From contig JAJCZX010000014.1 in the NCBI GenBank assembly GCA_029262195.1, forward strand, positions 62,001 to 126,000: DNA of 64,000 nucleotides, given 5' to 3'. Positions 46,603-56,083 of the stretch are shown here, one piece after another. The notes under the pieces were generated by a model. That model saw only the letters and a program-made list of their open reading frames with translations. It was not told the DNA's origin and made no database searches. Both the position numbers and the translations under genes were made by a program. Source of the stretch: Gemmatimonadota bacterium. GTDB taxonomy: Bacteria > Gemmatimonadota > Gemmatimonadetes > Gemmatimonadales > GWC2-71-9. Positions within the stretch are counted from its first letter, which is position 1, and each line of letters starts with the position of its first letter.

Positions 46603-47336
46603 ACCGGGACCTTACCGAAGCGTCGATCTCTGCCTTGAAAATCTTCGATGGCGCGGAATAATTCCTCTCGATCAAAATCAGGCCAGAGCACGTCCGTCAC
46701 GTAAATCTCTGTGTAGGCAAGTTGCCAGAGGAGGAAGTTGGAGATTCTGAATTCACCTGAAGTTCGGATCAACAAATCGGGGTCGGGCCATTTAGACGTG
46801 TACAGTCTCGATGAAAATTCTTCTTCGGTAATTTCGTCCAACGACATCCCATCTTTCACATCACTGGCGAGCGCTCGGGCAGCTCGAACAATCTCTGCGC
46901 GGGAACCATAACTCACACAAATATTCAGGTTTAGTTGGTCGCCACCAGCTGTTTCCTGGATGAGTCGGTCAACTGCTTTGCGAGCCCGAGGACCCAACCG
47001 CTCAACCTCGCCGAGAACACTGACCTCAACCCCATTCTTCTTCAAATCGCCGATTTCCTTGGCAACGAACTCCTGAAGCAGTGCCATCAGCGCGCCCACT
47101 TCACTCTGGGGCCTGGACCAATTTTCCTGTGAGAATGCGAAGATGGTGAGTACTTTTACACCTGCGTCCTTCGCGCCTTCAACCGTTTCGCGAAGCGCCT
47201 TTACTCCCGCGCGATGCCCCATTGGGCGGGGCATGAATCGGCTGCGAGCCCATCTCCCGTTGCCGTCCATAATAATGGCAACGTGGTGCGGCACTTCGCC
47301 GCCAACTTGGATCCTAGCCAGCAGGTCGTCGGTCAT
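46599..47336 (-). CDS. uppS: Isoprenyl transferase (undecaprenyl diphosphate synthase)
   Basis: A cis-prenyltransferase of 245 residues that builds the C55 lipid carrier for cell wall synthesis. The catalytic Asp is in AIIMDGNGRWA near residue 24. FAFSQENWSRP near residue 75 and the C-terminal DLLIRTSGEFRISNFLLWQLAYTE motif are also present. It lies 15 bases after frr and overlaps cdsA. Confidence 0.97.
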   Translation of the reverse strand: MTDDLLARIQVGGEVPHHVAIIMDGNGRWARSRFMPRPMGHRAGVKALRETVEGAKDAGVKVLTIFAFSQENWSRPQSEVGALMALLQEFVAKEIGDLKKNGVEVSVLGEVERLGPRARKAVDRLIQETAGGDQLNLNICVSYGSRAEIVRAARALASDVKDGMSLDEITEEEFSSRLYTSKWPDPDLLIRTSGEFRISNFLLWQLAYTEIYVTDVLWPDFDREELFRAIEDFQGRDRRFGKVPV

Positions 47337-47351
47337 GAGATGGTCTGAGGG

Positions 47352-47906
47352 TCAGACCTCCATCACTTCCTGTTCCTTGTGTTTTACGAGCTCGTCGATT
47401 TGGGCTATGTGCTCGTCATGCACCGACTGGATGTCCTTCTCTTCGTGGTGTTTTTCGTCGTCGGAGACGTGCTCGACTTTCTTCACCTTGTGCAAAGCCT
47501 CAGTACGGGCATGGCGGACGCCGATTCGACCCTCTTCCGCAAGCTTTTTGACAACTTTCACCAGGTCACGACGCCGTTCCTCGTTGAGCTGTGGTACGGG
47601 AACTCGCACAACGTTGCCATCACTGCTCGGATTCAATCCCAGATCGGACTCGCGAATGGCTTTTTCAATAGCCGGAATAAGCCCTTTGTCCCATGGCTGC
47701 ACCATAATGAGACGAGGTTCCGGCGAACTAACTCCTGCAACCTGATTGAGCGACATAAACTGACCGTAGGAATCAACCCGTACGGTGTCGAGCATGTTGG
47801 GGCTGGCTTTTCCACCTCGTATGGTGGACAACTCACGGCGGGTGTTTTCGACCGCTTTTGACATGGCAGTCCGGGTTTCGGCGGTGATCTTGGCTAGCTC
47901 ACTCAT
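47352..47906 (-). CDS. frr: Ribosome recycling factor
   Basis: RRF splits post-termination ribosomes together with EF-G. The 184-residue sequence keeps the helical arms ([14 protein letters not shown] near residue 29, [24 protein letters not shown] near residue 115). Around residues 145-165 it has a run of D, E and H, including [17 protein letters not shown], that is more acidic and His-rich than usual. The ATG overlaps the pyrH stop. Confidence 0.96.
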   Translation of the reverse strand: MSELAKITAETRTAMSKAVENTRRELSTIRGGKASPNMLDTVRVDSYGQFMSLNQVAGVSSPEPRLIMVQPWDKGLIPAIEKAIRESDLGLNPSSDGNVVRVPVPQLNEERRRDLVKVVKKLAEEGRIGVRHARTEALHKVKKVEHVSDDEKHHEEKDIQSVHDEHIAQIDELVKHKEQEVMEV

Positions 47907-48616
47907 TTTACTAACGTCCCCACTCTTTCGCCCTGCACGACCTTGGCGACCGCACCAGGCTGGTTCACGTTCATAACAACGATGGGCAGTCCGTTTTCTT
48001 TGCAGAGGCCGAACGCGTTGGCGTCCATCACCTGAATACCTTTTACGATTGCCTCCTGGAAGGATAGCTCCGGAATGAACTCGGCGTCAGGATTCACTTT
48101 CGGATCTTCAGTGTACACCCCGTCGACCGTGGTCGCCTTGATGATCACGTCTGCCTCAATCTCAAGGCCCCGGAGTACGGCTGCCGTGTCAGTCGAAAAG
48201 TACGGATTCCCGGTGCCGGCCCCAAACAGAACAACCCGGCCTTTCTCAAAATGCCGTTGAGCACGGCGCCGAATATATGGTTCGGCAAGTTCATCCATGC
48301 GAATAGCGGTCATTACGCGGGTCTCGACATCACGCTTTTCCAACACATCCTGCATCGCCAGGGCATTGATCACTGTGGCCAGCATCCCCATGTAATCAGC
48401 CGAAACTCTGTCCATCCCGTGTTGACTGGCTACTGTACCCCTCATAACGTTGCCACCGCCGACCACCAGACCAAGACTGACACCCAGTTCACGTATCCCC
48501 TTGAGTTCGTCCGCAAGTCGACCTATTACGTCAAAATCCAGACCAAACCCCTGCTTTCCAGCGAGTGCTTCGCCGGAAAGCTTGAGAAGTACCCTTTTGT
48601 ATGCCAGTTCAGCCAT
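47903..48616 (-). CDS. pyrH: UMP kinase
   Basis: PyrH phosphorylates UMP and belongs to the amino acid kinase fold. Landmarks in the 237 residues are [13 protein letters not shown], the glycine loop [29 protein letters not shown] and the [13 protein letters not shown] segment. The ATG lies directly after the tsf stop with no gap, and the frr start overlaps its end. Confidence 0.97.
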   Translation of the reverse strand: MAELAYKRVLLKLSGEALAGKQGFGLDFDVIGRLADELKGIRELGVSLGLVVGGGNVMRGTVASQHGMDRVSADYMGMLATVINALAMQDVLEKRDVETRVMTAIRMDELAEPYIRRRAQRHFEKGRVVLFGAGTGNPYFSTDTAAVLRGLEIEADVIIKATTVDGVYTEDPKVNPDAEFIPELSFQEAIVKGIQVMDANAFGLCKENGLPIVVMNVNQPGAVAKVVQGERVGTLVK

Positions 48617-49222
48617 TTAGTCCTCTACCCCTACCTCGTAGCGGACAAACCGTTTTACCTGGATGTTCTCACCCAGCTTCGTGGCGGCTTCAGTAACGAG
48701 TTCACCAATTGTTTTCTTATCGTCTTTGACGAAAGCCTGTTGCAATAACACTCGCTCCGAGAAAAATTTCTTGATCTTACCGTCAACAATCTTCTCTCTG
48801 ACTTGCTCGGGTTTACCCTGCTCGGCAACCTGCTGCTCGTAAATCGCTCGTTCCCGGCTAACTAGTTCAGCGTCCACATCTTCTTCGTTCAGCGCGATCG
48901 GGTTCGCCGAAGCTATGTGGATAGCGATGTCCTTGGCCAGCGCGGCGAAATCGTCCGTGCGGGCGACGAAGTCGGTCTCACAGTTGACCTCGATCATCAC
49001 ACCAACTTGGCCGTTGAAATGCATGTAGTTGGCAACGATTCCCTCTGACGCACTCCTACCGGATCTCTTCTCGGCGCTAGCTATGCCTTTGGTGCGGAGG
49101 GCATCAAGCGCCTTGGCAAGATCGCCTCCGGCCTCGGTGAGCGCTTTCTTGCAGTCCATCATCCCCGCGCCCGTCTGAGCCCTGAGTGACGCAACATCTT
49201 TCGCAGAAATTTTCCCTGACAT
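48617..49222 (-). CDS. tsf: Elongation factor Ts (short form)
   Basis: EF-Ts recycles EF-Tu. The start is the ATG at 49222 (MSGKISAKDVASLR), preceded by GGAAGG, giving 201 residues. The N-terminal LRAQTGAGMMDCKKAL and the core IEVNCETDFVARTDDF, which contacts EF-Tu, are present. The chain is much shorter than the approximately 283-residue E. coli protein. It resembles the compact forms, as in Thermus, with one core subdomain reduced. It sits between rpsB and pyrH in the standard order. Confidence 0.95.
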   Translation of the reverse strand: MSGKISAKDVASLRAQTGAGMMDCKKALTEAGGDLAKALDALRTKGIASAEKRSGRSASEGIVANYMHFNGQVGVMIEVNCETDFVARTDDFAALAKDIAIHIASANPIALNEEDVDAELVSRERAIYEQQVAEQGKPEQVREKIVDGKIKKFFSERVLLQQAFVKDDKKTIGELVTEAATKLGENIQVKRFVRYEVGVED

Positions 49223-49241
49223 TCTTACCTTCCAATTTATG

Positions 49242-49288
49242 AAAAGCCGCCCTCTCAAGCCCCTGGGGGCCCAGAGAAAGGCGGCTTT
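49242..49288 (-). terminator. Hairpin between rpsB and tsf
   Basis: AAAGCCGCC (49243-49251) pairs with GGCGGCTTT (49280-49288). Inner CTCT/AGAG and CCCC/GGGG pairs lie within a 28-base loop. On the minus strand it is followed by TTTTC, so it may be a partial terminator that lowers tsf relative to rpsB, or a processing site. Confidence 0.5.
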
Positions 49289-49307
49289 ATTTTAGAACGA
49301 TCCCGGT

Positions 49308-50255
49308 TTATGCCGGGTCTTTTTCTTCAGACGCACTCGCGACTTCAGCCGCGCTCTCTGGCTTGGTTTCAGGTTGAGCGACCGCCGCCGCTGGAGCGGC
49401 TTCAGGCGCTGCGGCCACATCGTCTTTCAACCGGGCAACGATTGCCTCAGGTTTCGGCCGACGTTTACGTCGCGCAGTATTCCGCTTGGCCTTATCACCA
49501 GCATCGGCTTCGGTACCGGCTCCGGAACTGTAGGTGCTGGCGTCTCCTTCAACCACCGCCTGCTTAACCGGAGCAACCTTCCTGGTCTCAGAAATCGTCT
49601 CAACGATCGCACCGGCGATAACCGACACAGACCTGATCGCGTCATCATTTCCAGGAATCGGCACAGTCAACAGATCTGGGTCCGCGTTGGTGTCGACAAT
49701 CGCAACAACCGGTATCCCAAGCTTGTTAGCCTCGGCGATCGCGATGCGTTCCTTTCGCGAATCGACGACGAAGATCACGCCTGGGATCCGCCCCATTTCT
49801 TTGATGCCTTCGAGATTACGGTTGAGTTTCACTCTTTCGCGATCGAGCATCAACTGTTCTTTTTTCGTGAAAAACTCGTAAGCACCTTCGGCCTGACCCT
49901 GTTCGATTTCCTTGAGGCGGCGCACCTGCTTCTTGATCGTATTGAAGTTGGTGAGCATTCCTCCGAGCCATCTCTCCGAAACCCAGAAGGCGCCGGCGCG
50001 CTCAGCTTCACTGCGCACGACCTGCTTCAACTGTTTTTTGGTACAGACAAAGAGCACGCCTTCACCCTTCATTACCGTTTCGCGAACAAGCTCGCGGGCC
50101 TTATTCAATTGATTGAGGGTTTTCTTGAGATCTATGAGGTAGATACCGGATCTCTCAGCGAAAATAAATTTCCGCATCTTCGGGTTCCAGCGCTTCGTCT
50201 GGTGACCGAAGTGGACTCCGGCTTCTAGCAGGTCTTTTATCTGTACTTCACTCAT
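49308..50255 (-). CDS. rpsB: 30S ribosomal protein S2 with long low-complexity C-terminal tail
   Basis: The start is taken at the ATG at 50255 (MSEVQIKDLLEAGVHFGHQ), giving 315 residues; open frame upstream lacks homology. The core to about residue 225 is standard S2: TKRWNPKMRKFIFAER, FWVSERWLGGMLTNF, and VDTNADPDLLTVPIPGNDDA. The last 90 residues are Ala/Glu/Pro/Lys-rich, including a basic TARRKRRPKPEAIVARL patch, and are likely disordered. Bacterial S2 proteins usually have about 240-260 residues, so this tail is lineage specific. Confidence 0.95.
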   Translation of the reverse strand: MSEVQIKDLLEAGVHFGHQTKRWNPKMRKFIFAERSGIYLIDLKKTLNQLNKARELVRETVMKGEGVLFVCTKKQLKQVVRSEAERAGAFWVSERWLGGMLTNFNTIKKQVRRLKEIEQGQAEGAYEFFTKKEQLMLDRERVKLNRNLEGIKEMGRIPGVIFVVDSRKERIAIAEANKLGIPVVAIVDTNADPDLLTVPIPGNDDAIRSVSVIAGAIVETISETRKVAPVKQAVVEGDASTYSSGAGTEADAGDKAKRNTARRKRRPKPEAIVARLKDDVAAAPEAAPAAAVAQPETKPESAAEVASASEEKDPA

Positions 50256-50354
50256 TTTTTTCCAATGGGTTGTTCCGTCCACCGCCTTCATCTCTTGCAC
50301 CGATCCAAAAGGACACCCAGCGCAAGATCCGACGGTGTGATTCGGTAAGTTCTA

Positions 50355-50762
50355 CTAACGTTTCGAGAACTGGAAGCGCTTCCTGGCTCCCGGTTGACCC
50401 GGTTTTTTCCTCTCGACTTCGCGAGAATCCCGTGTGAGAAGACCCTGGGTACGAAGTTTTCTTCTATGCGTCTCGTCGGCCAGGCAAAGGGCTCTGGCAA
50501 TCGCCATCCGGATCGCTCCGGCCTGGCCCGTGAGACCACCACCATTGACGTTTACTTTGATGTCGAACGCACCAAGCGTGTCGGTCACACCGAACGGCAG
50601 CTGGATATGCTGGACATCAGAACGACGCGGGAAATAATCGCCGAGCGTTCTGCCGTTGACTTTCCACTTCCCTGAACCAGGCACGAGGAAAACCCGCGCC
50701 ACGCTTCTTTTGCGGCGCCCGATGGCATGCCACATTAATTCCGGTTGTGCTACTGTGCTCAC
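50355..50762 (-). CDS. rpsI: 30S ribosomal protein S9
   Basis: S9 reaches into the ribosomal P site with its basic C-terminal tail, here ending KRFQFSKR as in all bacteria. The 135 residues start with GTG just after the rplM stop. WHAIGRRKRSVARVFL and GGGLTGQAGAIRMAIARAL are the family motifs. The rplM-rpsI pair is conserved widely. Here it continues into rpsB-tsf. Confidence 0.96.
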   Translation of the reverse strand: MSTVAQPELMWHAIGRRKRSVARVFLVPGSGKWKVNGRTLGDYFPRRSDVQHIQLPFGVTDTLGAFDIKVNVNGGGLTGQAGAIRMAIARALCLADETHRRKLRTQGLLTRDSREVERKKPGQPGARKRFQFSKR

Positions 50763-50763
50763 T

Positions 50764-51204
50764 CTATTCCCCTCTCAGATTCCACGCAACGGGATTCTGA
50801 GCTTCATGAGGATGCTCCGACCCAGCGTAAACTTTCAATTTCTTGCGGAGCACCTGCTTGCCGAGGCTTCCCTTTGGCAACATCCCAAAAACAGCTTTTT
50901 CCACAACCCTCTCAGGATGCTTTTCGAGCATCGTCGAGACGGACGTGAACCGTTCGTGGCCCATGTAGCCGGTGTGCCTGAAGTATTCTTTCTGGCCGAC
51001 CTTGTTGCCGGTAAGTTTTACCTTCTCGGCATTCACGATCACCACAAAGTCTCCCATATCCATGTGCGGAGTATAGGACGGCTTGTGCTTTCCTCTAATA
51101 ACCTGTGCGACTTCACTGGCCAGCCGGCCGAGTACGACGCCCTCGGCGTCAACGACATGCCACCTGTGGTCGATATCTTTTTCTTTTGGCGAATACGTTT
51201 TCAT
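50764..51204 (-). CDS. rplM: 50S ribosomal protein L13
   Basis: L13 is an early-assembly protein of the large subunit, 146 residues here. WHVVDAEGVVLGRLASEVA near residue 14, GDFVVIVNAEKVKLTGNK and the VFGMLPKGSLGKQVLRKLKVY-type segment (MLPKGSLGKQVLRKKLKVY) identify it. It heads the rplM-rpsI-rpsB-tsf-pyrH-frr-uppS-cdsA-dxr-rseP run, with a good promoter at 51257-51285. Confidence 0.97.
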   Translation of the reverse strand: MKTYSPKEKDIDHRWHVVDAEGVVLGRLASEVAQVIRGKHKPSYTPHMDMGDFVVIVNAEKVKLTGNKVGQKEYFRHTGYMGHERFTSVSTMLEKHPERVVEKAVFGMLPKGSLGKQVLRKKLKVYAGSEHPHEAQNPVAWNLRGE

Positions 51205-51256
51205 CGATCCCTAATACAACCAAGTCCTTCGTGGACGTAACTTTAGACAGACACGC

Positions 51257-51285
51257 AAGCTACTTACGCCTATATCTAGGGTCAA
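51257..51285 (-). promoter_or_regulatory. Sigma-70-like promoter of the rplM-rpsI ribosomal operon
   Basis: On the minus strand, TTGACC (51280-51285) and TAGCTT (51257-51262) are 17 bases apart, leaving a leader of about 45 bases before rplM. The -35 box overlaps the stop codon of the biotin carrier gene upstream. Confidence 0.5.
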
Positions 51286-51782
51286 CCCTCGGGGAGCACC
51301 TCAAAAAGAAGCGTTCCTTTCTCTACAGCCTGGCCCGGTTCCACACCAAAAGGCCCCACAACTCCACCAACAGGCGATTTGATCTCGTTTTCCATCTTCA
51401 TCGCCTCCAGGACCAGCAAACCTTGCCCTTTTTGGACCTTTTCGCCCTCGTGGACCAGCATCCGCAATACGAGCCCCGGCATCGGAGCTTTGATCGCACC
51501 ACTAGCCTTGCTGGATCCGCCGGCTGCCGTGAACTTGCGGAGCAACCGGTCTCGTTCGGTCTCGACGGTGACGTGGGCCAGATCTCCTGATCGGCTGGCC
51601 ACCCAGCCTTCTTCATTGGGGACAAACGCTATGCTGACCGTGCGGTTGTTGAGACGCAGCACCATCGCCCCGTTTGCATTGGTCAGGATTGTCGCTGGCG
51701 TAGACGCGCCATCCACCCACACGGTGTCCCCTTTAATCTCCACTTCGAACTGGCGTCCTTCTACATCGACTTGATACTTCAT
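51282..51782 (-). CDS. Biotin carboxyl carrier protein of an acyl-CoA carboxylase
   Basis: The 166-residue protein ends in a biotinyl domain whose biotinylated Lys is K129 in LEAMKMENEI. The N-terminal 85 residues resemble the connecting region found between biotin carboxylase and biotinyl domains in propionyl-CoA carboxylase alpha chains. With the separate biotin carboxylase (52990-54489) and carboxyltransferase (54492-56042) it makes a three-part acetyl/propionyl-CoA carboxylase. Its ATG overlaps the stop of the intervening rRNA methyltransferase gene. Confidence 0.92.
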   Translation of the reverse strand: MKYQVDVEGRQFEVEIKGDTVWVDGASTPATILTNANGAMVLRLNNRTVSIAFVPNEEGWVASRSGDLAHVTVETERDRLLRKFTAAGGSSKASGAIKAPMPGLVLRMLVHEGEKVQKGQGLLVLEAMKMENEIKSPVGGVVGPFGVEPGQAVEKGTLLFEVLPEG

Positions 51783-52993
51783 TCGGACCTGAGCACCATG
51801 AGGGTTTCCACGTGGCTTGTTTGCGGGAATAGATCATAGGCGCGCAAACAAACGACGTGCATGTTCAGGTGCTTTACGTCCCGGGCCAGCGTAGCCGGGT
51901 CGCACGAGATATAGGCAAGTGACCGTCCGGGCTGGCGGGCCCAGTCGCTCAGCCACTCTCGCACCCTTTTAGAGAGACCCGAGCGAGGCGGGTTCAATAT
52001 TATGGAATTCGGGTCTCCCAGGTCACCAAGAATTTCTTCTACTTCGGCAGCTTTAAACACTACCCCGGGCACATCTTGCTGAGCCCACTCGATCGCTCCC
52101 GCATCACTGTCCACCCCAAGCACCCTGGCTCCCGAACCCGCCAGAATTGAAGCGGTGGCACCGGTACCACAATAGAGATCAAGAAGGTCCTTGCCATCTA
52201 TATCGCCCAGGGCAGCGCAGGCCTCTTCTCTGATTTTTTGAGCAAGGCCCGGGCTCGACTGTTCAAATGCAGGAACCGGGGGCGAGGGTTCCCCTCCCAC
52301 CTGAATCACCTTCTTGTCTTTGCCAACGACCCAGACGGTCCCGCCCGGCCCGAGGGTCTCAGAAAGAGTGGAGGCGTCATAGCCGTATTGCTTTGTCCAC
52401 AGAACAAGATGAATACGGCTATCGACCTCGCGTAATACGAGTTTGGTCAAATCTTCGGGCAACGCTTGATCGGAAGCCACGATCGCCTTCCACGCATCCC
52501 TTATTTTGTCGGTCGCAAGCAAGCAATCCTTCAGGTCAAAAATCTTTTCCGGATCCAGATAACTACGATACCCGATTCGACCTGCCGAGTCCGACGCTTT
52601 GGCGGTGAGTGTTACTTTGGACCGATAGCCCCACGAACTGTCAGCCGGTTCAATGCCGGGATCAGTCGAGTCCAATCCGCCAAGCCGACGTAACGCATCC
52701 CCTACCATCGTCGCTTTGGCCCGCAACTGCGCAGTGTAGTGGAGATGTTGAAACTGGCAGGAACCACATTCGTCGGCTTCATAGTGCGGACATTTCGGCT
52801 CGATCCGGTCGGGCCCATCGGACACCAATCGCGCCACAACTCCTCGCGAAAATCTTTTCTGTGATTCGAGCACCTCTACCTCAACCACATCACCTGGTGC
52901 GGTTCGTGGCACGAATACAACTTTGCCGTCCGGTAACCTGCCCACACCTTCACCGCCAGAGGAGAGGCGTTCTATATCGACGGAGATATTCAT
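51779..52993 (-). CDS. rlmD: Fe-S 23S rRNA (uracil-C5)-methyltransferase, RlmD/TrmA family
   Basis: A SAM-dependent RNA methyltransferase of 404 residues. The TRAM domain is at residues 1-60. A [4Fe-4S] site is formed by C68, C76 and C79 (CPHYEADECGSCQFQ) plus probably C157 (DLKDCLL). The SAM motif is LDLYCGTGA, ILNPPRSGLS follows, and the catalytic Cys is C364 in YISCDPATLARD. Family members methylate U747 or U1939 of 23S rRNA or U54 of tRNA, and the exact target cannot be fixed here. It sits between biotin carboxylase and biotin carrier genes, overlapping both, although it has no obvious link to carboxylation. Confidence 0.9.
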   Translation of the reverse strand: MNISVDIERLSSGGEGVGRLPDGKVVFVPRTAPGDVVEVEVLESQKRFSRGVVARLVSDGPDRIEPKCPHYEADECGSCQFQHLHYTAQLRAKATMVGDALRRLGGLDSTDPGIEPADSSWGYRSKVTLTAKASDSAGRIGYRSYLDPEKIFDLKDCLLATDKIRDAWKAIVASDQALPEDLTKLVLREVDSRIHLVLWTKQYGYDASTLSETLGPGGTVWVVGKDKKVIQVGGEPSPPVPAFEQSSPGLAQKIREEACAALGDIDGKDLLDLYCGTGATASILAGSGARVLGVDSDAGAIEWAQQDVPGVVFKAAEVEEILGDLGDPNSIILNPPRSGLSKRVREWLSDWARQPGRSLAYISCDPATLARDVKHLNMHVVCLRAYDLFPQTSHVETLMVLRSE

Positions 52994-54489
52994 CGCAGTC
53001 CTTCACGGCGCGCCAGCTTAACCCAATCGCTGTCGTCCCGGGTTACGGCACCGTCATCACTTCCAGATGCCTGTTGGTGTCTGAACAACGCGATAGCCAC
53101 GGCCACTTCGCGAGCCCGGTCCTCGTCGACCTCGTTCCCCGTGAGCGCATCGCCAACCGTTGCGATGTATTCGATGTCGTAATCGCCGCTGGCGAACGTC
53201 TCCTCAACCATCACCTTGCGGTGAAAAGACTGAGACGTCGTCACTCCCCTGATTTCCATTTCCCCCAGAGCCCGCAACATTCGATGTCGCGCAGATTCGC
53301 GGTCCTCGGCCCAAACCACGAGCTTGGCAATCATCGGATCATAGAACAGCTCAACCCGATCACCGATCTCGACACCTCCATCCCAGCGCACCCCGGGACC
53401 CGAGGGAATTTTTAGCTGAGTTATCGTGCCGGGAGACGGGACGAAATTGTTGGCCGGGTCTTCAGCAATTATCCGACATTCGATCGCGTGGCCACTCGGT
53501 TCTATACTGTCCTGATCGATGTCCAGCTTGGCTCCAGCGGCTATTCTTAGTTGCCACCGAACGATGTCGATCCCATAAACTAATTCGGTGATCGGATGTT
53601 CGACCTGCACGCGCGTATTCATTTCGAGGAAGAAAAACTCGCCGCCCGGAAGTACCAGAAATTCCACGGTCCCCGCCCCTACGTAGTCCACCGCCCGAGC
53701 AGCACGCACCGCAGCCTCACCCATTTTCCTGCGGAGCCCGGATTCAACGATGGGCGACGGGGCCTCTTCCACGAGCTTCTGATGTCGACGCTGGACTGAA
53801 CATTCCCTTTCCCCGAGGTGAATGACGTTGCCGTGGGTGTCCGCAAGCAGTTGGATTTCTACGTGGCGAGGATGTTCCACAAAGCGCTCCACATAAACCG
53901 ACCCGTCTCCGAACGATTTCAAAGCCTCCGAGGCGGCCTGTTCAAAGCTGGAGGCCAATTCGTCAGGCCCGCGGACCACGCGCATACCTTTTCCCCCTCC
54001 GCCAGCCGCGGCTTTGAGCATGATCGGGAACCCAACTTCGTTGGCGGCGCAAAGCACTGCGTCTGCGTCCGGAAGAGCTTCAGTAGTCCCCGGTACAATG
54101 GGTACTCCAGCCGCCTTCATCCGCGTCCGCGCCTCTGTTTTTTCACCCATCGAGGTCATCGCTTCTGCTGATGGGCCGATAAAGATCAATCCTGCAGCGA
54201 CTACCGCATCGGCGAAGGCAGCGCGTTCGGCCAAGAATCCGTAACCCGGGTGAATGGCATCCGCTCCAGTTGCTCGTGCCGCGGCAATGATCTTTTCAAT
54301 CACGAGATAAGACTCCGAAGGTGCCGGCGGGCCGATCTCAACCGCTTCATCAGCAGCGCGCACGTGGGCGGCGTTGCTGTCAATGGTCGAATAAACTGCG
54401 ACTGTTTTTATCCCCTCTTCCTGACAGGCGCGGATGATCCGAATAGCAATTTCGCCTCGGTTGGCGATTAATACCTTTTGAAGTGCCAT
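52990..54489 (-). CDS. accC: Biotin carboxylase subunit of acyl-CoA carboxylase
   Basis: Biotin carboxylase (499 residues) carboxylates biotin using ATP and bicarbonate. The ATP-grasp glycine loop AAAGGGGKGMRVV is near residue 160. The EMNTRVQVEHPITE motif near residue 290 holds the catalytic Glu and Arg. HPGYGFLAE lies near residue 80. The C-terminal 50 residues beyond the AccC core are extra, and fit the stand-alone alpha chain of acetyl/propionyl-CoA carboxylases. It starts with ATG two bases after the carboxyltransferase stop and overlaps rlmD. Confidence 0.95.
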   Translation of the reverse strand: MALQKVLIANRGEIAIRIIRACQEEGIKTVAVYSTIDSNAAHVRAADEAVEIGPPAPSESYLVIEKIIAAARATGADAIHPGYGFLAERAAFADAVVAAGLIFIGPSAEAMTSMGEKTEARTRMKAAGVPIVPGTTEALPDADAVLCAANEVGFPIMLKAAAGGGGKGMRVVRGPDELASSFEQAASEALKSFGDGSVYVERFVEHPRHVEIQLLADTHGNVIHLGERECSVQRRHQKLVEEAPSPIVESGLRRKMGEAAVRAARAVDYVGAGTVEFLVLPGGEFFFLEMNTRVQVEHPITELVYGIDIVRWQLRIAAGAKLDIDQDSIEPSGHAIECRIIAEDPANNFVPSPGTITQLKIPSGPGVRWDGGVEIGDRVELFYDPMIAKLVVWAEDRESARHRMLRALGEMEIRGVTTSQSFHRKVMVEETFASGDYDIEYIATVGDALTGNEVDEDRAREVAVAIALFRHQQASGSDDGAVTRDDSDWVKLARREGLR

Positions 54490-54491
54490 GA

Positions 54492-56042
54492 TTAAAGGGG
54501 AATATTTCCGTGTTTCTTCGGTGGGTTCTTCTGCCTCTTATTGACGAGAGATTCCAGAGCGGATATCAACCGAGGCCTGGTATCCCTGGCTTCGATAACG
54601 TCATCGAGATAACCGCGCTCTGCTGCCTTGTAAGGGTGGGCGAACTCTTCCCTGTACTCCTCCTCCAACTCGGCCAGCATTTCTTCGGGGTTTTCGGCGG
54701 CGGCGATCCTGCGGCCATGCAAAATTTGCGCAGCACCTTTGGGACCCATAACGGCAATCTCGGCCGAGGGCCACCCAACGTTGTAATCGCCGCGGATATG
54801 CTTAGAACTCATCACATCGTAGGCCCCACCATACGCTTTGCGCGTAATCACCGTGAGCTTCGGTACCGTCGCTTCACAATATGCATAAAGAAGCTTTGCT
54901 CCATGTTTGATGATTCCGTTGTGCTCTTGGTCAACACCGGGAAGGAAACCCGGTACATCTTCGAAAGTCACCAGCGGGATGTTGAAAGCATCGCAGAATC
55001 GAATGAAACGAGCCCCTTTGAGTGAAGCGTCGATGTCCAGGACTCCTGCAAGGACAGCGGGTTGGTTTGCTATCACTCCAATCGGATACCCGGCCAATCT
55101 CGCAAACCCGACGATGATATTTTCCGCGTAGGCTCCGTGCACTTCCAACAACTCCCCGGAGTCCACAACGCGACGGATCACACCTTTCATGTCGTAGGGA
55201 ATGTTGGGGTTCTCAGGTACAATATTCTGGAGTTCTTCGTCTCTGCGGTCAACAGGGTCTGACGTTTCACGACGCGGAGGAGAATCGACGTTGTTTTGGG
55301 GGAGGAAGGACAGAAGGTTTCTGATCTCCATAAGCCCCTCAACTTCGGTGTCGTGAACAAACTGGGCGACCCCGGAAACTGAAGCATGAACATCAGCTCC
55401 CCCGAGCGCTTCGCTGGTAACCTCCTCGTGGGTAACGGTCTTAACAACGTTGGGACCGGTGACGAACATGTACGAAACCCCGCGAACCATGAACGTGAAA
55501 TCTGTTATTGCAGGGCTATAGACCGCTCCGCCGGCGCACGGCCCGAGAATCGCGCTGATCTGGGGGACCACCCCGGAAGCCATAGTATTCCGGAGGAAGA
55601 TGTCAGCATAACCTCCAAGCGAAACCACACCCTCCTGGATCCGAGCACCTCCGGAATCATTGAGCCCTACAACCGGGACTCCGTTTCGAACGGCAAGGTC
55701 CATGATTTTGCAAATCTTCTGGGCATGAGCTTCAGCCAGCGAGCCCCCGAACACAGTAAAATCCTGCGAAAAGAGGTAGATCAATCTGCCATCCACCTTT
55801 CCGTACCCGGTCACCACGCCATCGCCGGGAATCCTCTGTTTTTCAAGTCCAAACGCCGTGCTGCGATGGGTAACAAACCGATCCAACTCGACAAAAGTCC
55901 CAGGATCAAGTAATACATCAATCCTTTCTCGCGCGGTGAGCTTGCCCTTTTCGTGTTGCTTCTTATACCGGGCTTCGCCACCGCCTTCGAGGGTTCGTTC
56001 GATCTGGTTTCTGAGCTCTTCTACTGTTGATTTTTTAGTCAT
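54492..56042 (-). CDS. pccB: Acyl-CoA (propionyl/acetyl-CoA) carboxylase carboxyltransferase subunit
   Basis: A 516-residue carboxyltransferase beta chain with both crotonase-like halves. Landmarks are [18 protein letters not shown] at the start, [14 protein letters not shown] near residue 125, [14 protein letters not shown] near residue 170, and the second-half motif [19 protein letters not shown] near residue 415. This layout matches PccB-type enzymes; acetyl-CoA and propionyl-CoA are both possible substrates. It is the first gene of the four-gene carboxylase operon. The AccD encoded at 30797-31654 serves fatty acid synthesis separately. Confidence 0.94.
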   Translation of the reverse strand: MTKKSTVEELRNQIERTLEGGGEARYKKQHEKGKLTARERIDVLLDPGTFVELDRFVTHRSTAFGLEKQRIPGDGVVTGYGKVDGRLIYLFSQDFTVFGGSLAEAHAQKICKIMDLAVRNGVPVVGLNDSGGARIQEGVVSLGGYADIFLRNTMASGVVPQISAILGPCAGGAVYSPAITDFTFMVRGVSYMFVTGPNVVKTVTHEEVTSEALGGADVHASVSGVAQFVHDTEVEGLMEIRNLLSFLPQNNVDSPPRRETSDPVDRRDEELQNIVPENPNIPYDMKGVIRRVVDSGELLEVHGAYAENIIVGFARLAGYPIGVIANQPAVLAGVLDIDASLKGARFIRFCDAFNIPLVTFEDVPGFLPGVDQEHNGIIKHGAKLLYAYCEATVPKLTVITRKAYGGAYDVMSSKHIRGDYNVGWPSAEIAVMGPKGAAQILHGRRIAAAENPEEMLAELEEEYREEFAHPYKAAERGYLDDVIEARDTRPRLISALESLVNKRQKNPPKKHGNIPL

Positions 56043-56083
56043 GAAAACCTGGCAACAAGATCCCTAAAAGTTTCGAACAATCG

